From: an uncultured Clostridia bacterium
GTDB taxonomy: Bacteria; Bacillota; Clostridia; TANB77; CAG-508
Reading direction: 5' to 3'
Assembly: GCA_934122125.1 (NCBI GenBank)
Contig: CAKOVW010000026.1
Location: 1 to 17,321, forward strand
Length of the DNA stretch: 17,321 bases
Part shown: one piece after another, positions 13,416 to 17,321 of the stretch
How the letters are laid out: the number at the start of each line of letters is the position of its first letter
Numbering within the stretch: the stretch's first letter is position 1
Position numbers and translations under genes: made by a program
Notes under the pieces: model-generated
What the model was told of the DNA's origin: nothing
The model's input: the letters and a program-made list of their open reading frames with translations, nothing else
Databases searched by the model: none

Positions 13416-14201
13416 TTACTTAAAATATAATTCTGGATTTAATTGTTCGCTATTTTTTAATATTTCAAAATGAAGATGTGATTCATCCGAAACTTCAAAA
13501 GCTGCAGAATTTCCAACTGTACCAATACTTTGTCCCTGTTTAACCTTTTCTCCCTCTACTACAAATTCTGTTGATAAAAGGTTTGAATATACTGTTTTAT
13601 ATCCATTTACATGTTCAACAATAATTGTTATACCATAACGTGGGTCATTTTTTATAGATTTTACAGTTCCATCTGCTGCTGCTTTTACTACTGTTGTTTT
13701 ATCTGCTGCAATATCAATTCCATTATGTGTTGTCCAAACATCTAAAGTGCTAGAATATACCAATTTATTATCAGCAAATTCTTTCATTATCTCTCCTGAA
13801 ACTGGCATTTTAAATTCTGGATCTTTTACTGTTTCTGTTTTTGTTTCATTTTTAGTTTCAGTATTCTTAGTTGTAGTTTTTGTTTCTTCCTTTTTAGTAT
13901 TAGATTTTTCATCTTCTACAATACTTGTATTAACTGCAATTTTTTCTGTATTTTCAGTTGAATTTTTCATTTCATCTACTGTTTTACCATATGATGTACT
14001 GGTTTCTTCTGTTGGTGTAATTGTTCCTAAAGTATTTGTGTTTATTCTACTAATTTCATTTGTTTTATTTAATGTATTTCCATAAACAAAAAAAGTTATT
14101 ACAAATGCAATTACTGCTAGTGCAAGTACTGTTCCTGCTATATATAACATCTTTTTTGTATCTATTCCCTCTCCATTTCCTCTTCTATATTCTCTTCTCA
14201 T
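13416..14201 (-). CDS. spoIIQ: SpoIIQ-type M23 (LytM) peptidase, stage II sporulation
   Basis: SpoIIQ is made in the forespore, spans the inner forespore membrane and binds SpoIIIAH across the gap during engulfment. The 261-residue protein has a short basic N-terminus, one membrane helix (about 19-40), a Thr/Lys/Glu-rich linker (to about 130) and a LytM domain. Zinc ligands look complete: H159 and D163 in THNGIDIA, and the HLHFEI motif at 242-247. This matches clostridial SpoIIQ, which keeps a metal site, unlike that of Bacillus subtilis. The ATG follows AAGGAGG by 9 bases; upstream in-frame codons lack a binding site. It follows spoIID by 69 bases, the usual clostridial order. A generic M23 wall hydrolase is the alternative, but the context favours SpoIIQ. 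Confidence 0.9.
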   Translation of the reverse strand: MRREYRRGNGEGIDTKKMLYIAGTVLALAVIAFVITFFVYGNTLNKTNEISRINTNTLGTITPTEETSTSYGKTVDEMKNSTENTEKIAVNTSIVEDEKSNTKKEETKTTTKNTETKNETKTETVKDPEFKMPVSGEIMKEFADNKLVYSSTLDVWTTHNGIDIAADKTTVVKAAADGTVKSIKNDPRYGITIIVEHVNGYKTVYSNLLSTEFVVEGEKVKQGQSIGTVGNSAAFEVSDESHLHFEILKNSEQLNPELYFK

Positions 14202-14233
14202 AAAATAATTCCTCCTTAATTTTTCTTTAGTAT

Positions 14234-14262
14234 CATTATTAACAAGTTTGAGAAATTTATAC
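14234..14262 (-). promoter_or_regulatory. Weak candidate sigma-F-like promoter of spoIIQ
   Basis: On the minus strand GTATA (14258-14262) and GTTAATAATG (14234-14243, nine of ten positions of GGnnAnAnTR) occur in the spoIID-spoIIQ gap. The spacer is 14, shorter than the usual 15-16 for SigF. A separate forespore promoter is expected, because spoIID is a mother-cell gene in model organisms. Motif evidence only. Confidence 0.25.
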
Positions 14263-14270
14263 AAAAAATG

Positions 14271-15266
14271 TTAAATATCTTGTATTTTTACATTTGTGTA
14301 AAAATGTTGAATTATTTCTTCATAATTTTTACCTTGTTTTGCCAAGCTATCTGCTCCTGTTTGGCTCATTCCAACTCCGTGTCCATAACCGATTACTTCA
14401 AATATAATGTTATCTTTTTCAATTGTTACTTTGAAATTAGCTGACCTTAAACCCAAAATTGTTCTAACCTCTACACCTGACAATTCTAAATTACCTATTT
14501 GAATAGTTTTTACTCTATTACCTTCTGTATATTCTTTTATTTTTATACAATCTTCTTGTGAAAAATCTATTTTGAAGTTACTATGAACCTTTTTTACTTT
14601 TTCTTGAAACTCTTCTTTAGTAAAAGTTGCTTTAGAAGAATATTGGCTATATGCATCTTCTCCTGATGTTTCAACTGATTTTAAATATGGATATCCACTT
14701 CCACCCCATACGTTTAATGGTGCTTCTGTATATCCACCACTATTTGCATGAAAAAAAGCATTTATTGGTTTGCCTTCATATGTAATCATTTTACCTTTTG
14801 TTTCATTTACTGCATTTACAATTTTGTTCCAATATTCAGTTCTGTTTTCTTCTTTCCATTTTGCTAATCTGTTTTCTTTAGAAATCCATGCTTGGCAACA
14901 AGCAGAAGAATCACAAATATTTGCATCTCCATGTTTTTTTGCCCCACTTGTAATTTTATACAAGGTATATGTTCTAGCAACAACCGCTTGTGCCTTTAAA
15001 GCCTCTTTTTCAAAACTTGCAGGCATTTCACTACTTACTACTCCATACAGATATTCATCTAGTCCTAGTTCTTCAACTTTATTTGTTGATGTATGCAATA
15101 GCTTTACCGTGTTATACTGCTTATAATCATAGTCTGCCACTGTTTGTTGTTCTTCCTTGTTTTCTGCATTATTTGCATTTGTCGGTTTTGTTGTGCTTGT
15201 AAATATTATAGGAATAGAAAAACACAGTATCAAAAATATTAGAATATATGCTAAATATCTTTTCAA
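14271..15266 (-). CDS. spoIID: Stage II sporulation protein D (SpoIID, peptidoglycan lytic transglycosylase)
   Basis: SpoIID is a membrane-anchored enzyme that cuts glycan strands denuded by SpoIIP and drives engulfment from the mother-cell side. The 331-residue protein has an N-terminal membrane anchor (about 4-23), then the SpoIID core: LGLDEYLYGVVSSEMP with E80 at the catalytic position, FEKEALKAQAVVARTYTLYK, NAFFHANSGGYTEA and the C-terminal GYGHGVGMSQTGA motif. The metal-site segment reads ICDSSACCQAW, with cysteine at the position where homologues often have histidine. The start is a TTG at 15264-15266, 12 bases after AAAGGAG; no ATG fits better. A 153-bp inverted-repeat element lies upstream, so its own promoter, probably SigE-type, could not be placed. 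Confidence 0.94.
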   Translation of the reverse strand: MKRYLAYILIFLILCFSIPIIFTSTTKPTNANNAENKEEQQTVADYDYKQYNTVKLLHTSTNKVEELGLDEYLYGVVSSEMPASFEKEALKAQAVVARTYTLYKITSGAKKHGDANICDSSACCQAWISKENRLAKWKEENRTEYWNKIVNAVNETKGKMITYEGKPINAFFHANSGGYTEAPLNVWGGSGYPYLKSVETSGEDAYSQYSSKATFTKEEFQEKVKKVHSNFKIDFSQEDCIKIKEYTEGNRVKTIQIGNLELSGVEVRTILGLRSANFKVTIEKDNIIFEVIGYGHGVGMSQTGADSLAKQGKNYEEIIQHFYTNVKIQDI

Positions 15267-15300
15267 TTTACTTATCTTCTCCTTTTAATTCTTTTATTTT

Positions 15301-15453
15301 TAAGCGTCGTAATATTATAATTTTTAGAGCGTGGTTTCGTGGGGACCGACAACTTAGAATGTGTTATAAATTTTTCACTAGTGGAAAATTGTATTACACA
15401 TTCTTAGGCAGTTGGGGGTTGGAGCGATAAAAATTATAATATTACGACGCTTA
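15301..15453. mobile_element. MITE-like element with perfect 26-bp terminal inverted repeats, between sigF and spoIID
   Basis: The ends 15301-15326 (starting TAAGCGTCGTAATATTATAA) and 15428-15453 are perfect reverse complements over 26 bases. A second imperfect inverted repeat lies inside (CTTAGAATGTGTTATA about 15353 with its near complement to about 15406), around TTTTTCACTAGTGGAAAA, so the whole can form a cruciform. Both ends carry TA, compatible with the TA target duplication of IS630/Tc1-mariner-type elements. There is no transposase and no convincing ORF. G-rich internal segments (GTGGGGACC, GTTGGGGGTTGG) differ from the AT-rich surroundings. Class assignment is inference. Confidence 0.75.
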
Positions 15454-15470
15454 TATAACAATACATTCAA

Positions 15471-16202
15471 TCAAATTGCTAATTTTACCCTCATATTTTC
15501 TAATACTCGTTTTTCTATACGCGAAACCTGCACTTGAGTAATACCCATAATTTTAGCAATTTCAGTCTGTGTTTTTCCCTTATAATATCTTAAAAGAATT
15601 ACCTGCTTTTCATTATCCTTTAAATTATCAATAGCCTGCTGAATACACAATTTATTTGTTAAAACATTTGCCTCATCAATTTCATTTGACATTTTATCCA
15701 ATAAACTTAATCCATCATCTCCCTCATCTCCTAATTGTTCATCTATCGAATAAATAGGTTGAAATGCCTCTAGAGATAAAGCAACTTCTTCTTTAGAAGT
15801 TCCCAACATCTTAGCCAATTCTTCAATTTTTACTTCTTGCCCAGTTTTTCTATAATATTCATTTTTAGTTTCTAAAGCCCTTATTGCAAGTTCTTTCAAA
15901 CTCCTACTAATTCTTATAGGACCATTATCTCTAATATATCTTTTTACTTCACCTAAAATATATGGAACCGCATATGTAGACAATCTTACTTCAAATTTAC
16001 TGTCAAACCTCTTCACACACTTTATAAATCCCATTACACCTATTTGATACAAATCCTCTAGTTCATACCCTCTATCCTGAAAACGCTTCACGATGCTCCA
16101 AATAAGACCTTTATTGGTTTCAATTAAATATTGCATGGCATTTTTATCACCTTGTTGAGCTTTTATAATGTCCTCTATTTTATTTTCAAATTCTTCTTGC
16201 AT
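15471..16202 (-). CDS. sigF: RNA polymerase sporulation sigma factor SigF (SpoIIAC)
   Basis: SigF is the first forespore-specific sigma factor, held by SpoIIAB until SpoIIAA frees it. The 243-residue protein has sigma region 2 (NKGLIWSIVKRFQDRGYELE, then DLYQIGVMGFIKCVKRFD and LSTYAVPYILGEVKRYIRDN), region 3 (RSLKELAIRALETKNEYYRK) and the region 4 helix-turn-helix (GKTQTEIAKIMGITQVQVSR, about 210-229). The lineage SigF/SigG is clear from these; the spoIIA operon context identifies it as SigF. The ATG follows AGGAGG, 18 bases after the spoIIAB stop. The ribosome binding site lies in the loop of a stem whose left arm is spoIIAB coding sequence (16203-16243). The gene ends 17 bases before the MITE-like element. 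Confidence 0.95.
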   Translation of the reverse strand: MQEEFENKIEDIIKAQQGDKNAMQYLIETNKGLIWSIVKRFQDRGYELEDLYQIGVMGFIKCVKRFDSKFEVRLSTYAVPYILGEVKRYIRDNGPIRISRSLKELAIRALETKNEYYRKTGQEVKIEELAKMLGTSKEEVALSLEAFQPIYSIDEQLGDEGDDGLSLLDKMSNEIDEANVLTNKLCIQQAIDNLKDNEKQVILLRYYKGKTQTEIAKIMGITQVQVSRIEKRVLENMRVKLAI

Positions 16203-16243
16203 AAAAAAATGCCTCCTATCTTAATTGATTAGAGCATTTTTTT
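16203..16243 (-). promoter_or_regulatory. Stem-loop enclosing the sigF ribosome binding site
   Basis: On the minus strand AAAAAAATGC (16234-16243, still inside spoIIAB) pairs perfectly with GCATTTTTTT (16203-16212, just before the sigF ATG). The 21-base loop carries the spoIIAB stop codon and most of the AGGAGG of sigF. Translation of spoIIAB would open the stem, so it may couple the synthesis of SpoIIAB and SigF. Only two G-C pairs are present, so stability is low. Confidence 0.45.
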
Positions 16244-16697
16244 CTTCTTCTATTATTTCGTCATCTTCTTTTTTTATTCTTTTTTTCATTACTACTTTTG
16301 TTCCAATTCCAACTACTGAATGAATTTCTACTTCATCCATAAAACTCTCCATTATTGTAAACCCCATACCAGATCTTTCAAGATTTCCTTTTGTCGTATA
16401 TAAAGGTTTTCTTGCAAGCTCTACATCCTCAATTCCTTTTCCATTATCGGAAATTTCTATTTCAAGTACATCATCTAGCAATGTAGCCCTTAATTTTATT
16501 ATTCCTTCTGTATCTTCATAAGCATGTACTATACAGTTTGTAACCGCTTCTGATACAGCAGTTTTTATATCTGCCAATTCTTCAATTGTTGGGTCTAGTT
16601 GTGCAGCAAATGCTGCTACTGTGATACGTGCAAATGCTTCGTTTCTTGATTTACTCACAAACTGAAGCTCCATTTCATTATCATACCTGCTTTTCAT
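16221..16697 (-). CDS. spoIIAB: Anti-sigma F factor and serine kinase SpoIIAB
   Basis: SpoIIAB binds and silences SigF, and phosphorylates SpoIIAA. The 158-residue protein has the GHKL ATPase fold: N-box with E50 and N54 (SEAVTNCIVHAYED), G1 box SDNGKGIED (83-91), ATP-lid LYTTKGNLE and G2 box RSGMGFTIM (108-116). The C-terminal tail (KKEDDEIIEEEKNALIN) is about 10-15 residues longer and more acidic than in many homologues. It starts 12 bases after the spoIIAA stop, with AAGGAGG, and its last codons form the left arm of the sigF stem-loop. Confidence 0.96.
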   Translation of the reverse strand: MKSRYDNEMELQFVSKSRNEAFARITVAAFAAQLDPTIEELADIKTAVSEAVTNCIVHAYEDTEGIIKLRATLLDDVLEIEISDNGKGIEDVELARKPLYTTKGNLERSGMGFTIMESFMDEVEIHSVVGIGTKVVMKKRIKKEDDEIIEEEKNALIN

Positions 16698-16709
16698 TTT
16701 ATTACCTCC

Positions 16710-17033
16710 TTAACTTACCTTACGGTTTTGAGTAATTGGAATTATCTTAGTAATTCCACTCATTTCTAATACTTTTTCAATTGACTTACTTGTATTTGCA
16801 ATTTCTACAATTCCTCCAAGCATTTTAGCAAGTTTGTATCTTCCTATTAAAAGTCCTATTCCTGCACTGTCCATAAAAGAAACCTTACTAAAATCAAACA
16901 CAACTTTTCTAGGCATAAATCTCGTAATTTCATTATCCATTTTCCTCCTTATTATTTCTGTGGTATGATGGTCTATCTCCTCTGTAATTTGAATGTATAA
17001 GCAGTTATCTAGTTCATCAAATTCACTTGTCAT
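16710..17033 (-). CDS. spoIIAA: Anti-anti-sigma factor SpoIIAA
   Basis: SpoIIAA, when dephosphorylated by SpoIIE in the forespore, binds SpoIIAB and releases SigF. The 107-residue protein is a single STAS domain; the phosphorylatable serine is S56 in FMDSAGIGLLIGRY, and KVVFDFSKVSFMDS is the typical preceding strand. The ATG at 17031-17033 follows AAAGGAGG by about 7 bases; upstream in-frame codons have no such site and extend beyond the family's usual N-terminus. It is the first gene of the spoIIAA-spoIIAB-sigF operon. The upstream 110 bases hold a TATAAT and Spo0A-box-like repeats. Confidence 0.95.
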   Translation of the reverse strand: MTSEFDELDNCLYIQITEEIDHHTTEIIRRKMDNEITRFMPRKVVFDFSKVSFMDSAGIGLLIGRYKLAKMLGGIVEIANTSKSIEKVLEMSGITKIIPITQNRKVS

Positions 17034-17066
17034 ATGTGTACCTCCTTTAATTGTTTTGCTTGTCCT

Positions 17067-17141
17067 ATTATACATTTTTTTCCAGTTTATTGCTAGAGCA
17101 AAAGCTAGGAAGTTTTGTCGTTTTTTAGGAAGTTATCGACA
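17067..17141 (-). promoter_or_regulatory. spoIIA operon control region with 0A-box-like sites
   Basis: On the minus strand there is a TATAAT (17067-17072) but a poor -35 (TAGCAA), as expected for activator-dependent promoters. Farther upstream are TGTCGAT on the minus strand (17135-17141, six of seven to the Spo0A box TGTCGAA) and TTTGTCGTT on the plus strand (17114-17122). AGGAAGTT occurs twice on the plus strand (17107 and 17127), exactly 20 bases apart. In model species spoIIA is activated by Spo0A with SigH; I could not find a convincing SigH -10 (GAAT). Confidence 0.5.
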
Positions 17142-17160
17142 TTTTTTCCTTACACAAGGG

Positions 17161-17205
17161 AAAAAAAATACAAATAACTGGTAGCCATAGGCTACCAGTT
17201 ATTTG
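17161..17205 (-). terminator. valS terminator
   Basis: A perfect 16-bp stem (CAAATAACTGGTAGCC, 3-base loop, GGCTACCAGTTATTTG, 17171-17205) is followed on the minus strand by TATTTTTTTT. It starts 2 bases after the valS stop codon and isolates valS from the spoIIA operon. Confidence 0.93.
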
Positions 17206-17207
17206 TG

Positions 17208-17321
17208 TTATAAACTTTTAATTCTTTCTTCAACTTTTTCTAGCATTTCTTTGTATTTAGCAAGTTTTGCTTTTTCTTCATTTATTTTTGCTTCTGGTGC
17301 TTTGTTTACAAAGCCAGGATT
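17208..17321 (-). CDS. valS: Valine--tRNA ligase, C-terminal fragment (enters from window edge)
   Basis: The 37 visible residues read NPGFVNKAPEAKINEEKAKL and then AKYKEMLEKVEERIKSL, ending at TAA (17208-17210). This is the very conserved end of valyl-tRNA synthetase: the NPxFVxKAP segment and the C-terminal coiled-coil arm that contacts tRNA-Val. Catalytic parts are outside the window. It is followed by a strong terminator. ValRS upstream of sporulation genes has no evident functional link. Confidence 0.92.
   Translation of the reverse strand, partial: NPGFVNKAPEAKINEEKAKLAKYKEMLEKVEERIKSL

Noticed and set aside
14202..14264. Longer start for spoIIQ
   Set aside because: The extension covers the AAGGAGG site of the inner ATG and has no site of its own.
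15248..15430. Plus-strand 60-codon open frame across the MITE-like element
   Set aside because: It starts inside the reversed spoIID 5' end and consists mostly of inverted-repeat sequence; there is no ribosome binding site and no family resemblance.
16203..16243. Reading the sigF upstream stem-loop as an intrinsic terminator
   Set aside because: It has a stem and T-run, but it is inside a conserved operon, has only two G-C pairs and a 21-base loop, and contains the sigF ribosome binding site; coupling is a better reading.
17060..17160. SigH promoter for spoIIA
   Set aside because: AAGGAAAAA near 17145-17153 resembles a SigH -35, but no GAAT-type -10 lies 11-13 bases downstream.
1..17321. 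CRISPR arrays, tRNA or rRNA genes, phage or defence gene clusters
   Set aside because: No regularly spaced direct repeats, no cloverleaf or rRNA sequence, and no integrase, nuclease or defence-type proteins were seen.

Overview
The window is a piece of chromosome from a low-GC, endospore-forming Firmicute, most likely a member of the Clostridia. The evidence is AT-rich sequence with AT-ending codons, strong AGGAGG ribosome binding sites, the spoIIAA-spoIIAB-sigF operon followed by spoIID and a SpoIIQ-type peptidase, pyruvate phosphate dikinase, a single-chain glycyl-tRNA synthetase behind a T-box, and a class B sortase. All real genes but one are on the minus strand, so the window is best read from high to low coordinates. 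Species cannot be named from this sequence.

Layout in transcription order. (1) 17321-17161: end of valS and its terminator. (2) 17150-13416: sporulation block. spoIIAA, spoIIAB and sigF form one operon behind a control region with Spo0A-box-like sites. A 153-bp inverted-repeat element (MITE-like) separates sigF from spoIID, and spoIIQ follows. The products act in sequence: SpoIIAA and SpoIIAB control SigF in the forespore, and SpoIID and SpoIIQ act in engulfment from the mother-cell and forespore sides. (3) 13389-12829: a small overlapping pair, TM2-domain protein and DUF2752 protein, behind a promoter whose -35 region is a perfect 7-base Spo0A box. (4) 12827-8067: class B sortase, priA, def and fmt, with short gaps except for a structured 168-bp spacer between priA and def. 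(5) 7997-3491: two half-transporter ABC exporters forming a heterodimer with one degenerate ATP site, then a VTT/DedA-like membrane protein, ending at a strong bidirectional terminator. (6) 3487-3302, plus strand: a tiny gene encoding only the C-terminal part of an RHH-type antitoxin. (7) 3254-273: a consensus promoter, a glycine T-box leader, glyS, and an ATP-grasp gene of the sugar-transfer-associated family whose last ~25 codons are out of frame by one base. (8) 239-1: promoter and first 50 codons of ppdK.

Beyond the genes, the window carries several small palindromic repeat families: a REP-like unit (AAGTGTGCCAATG..GACGGAGAA..) present once next to the fmt stop codon and as an inverted pair inside the glyS leader; a 34-bp GGAGCACAGTGTGCTCC palindrome found downstream of two genes; a stem-loop between priA and def; and the MITE-like element between sigF and spoIID. 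I did not find a wholly new multi-gene system. The most notable observations are the repeat pair inserted between the T-box terminator and the glyS ribosome binding site, the frameshift in the ATP-grasp gene, the orphan antitoxin tail with its own promoter and terminator, the Spo0A box before TM2/DUF2752, and the stem-loop enclosing the sigF ribosome binding site.
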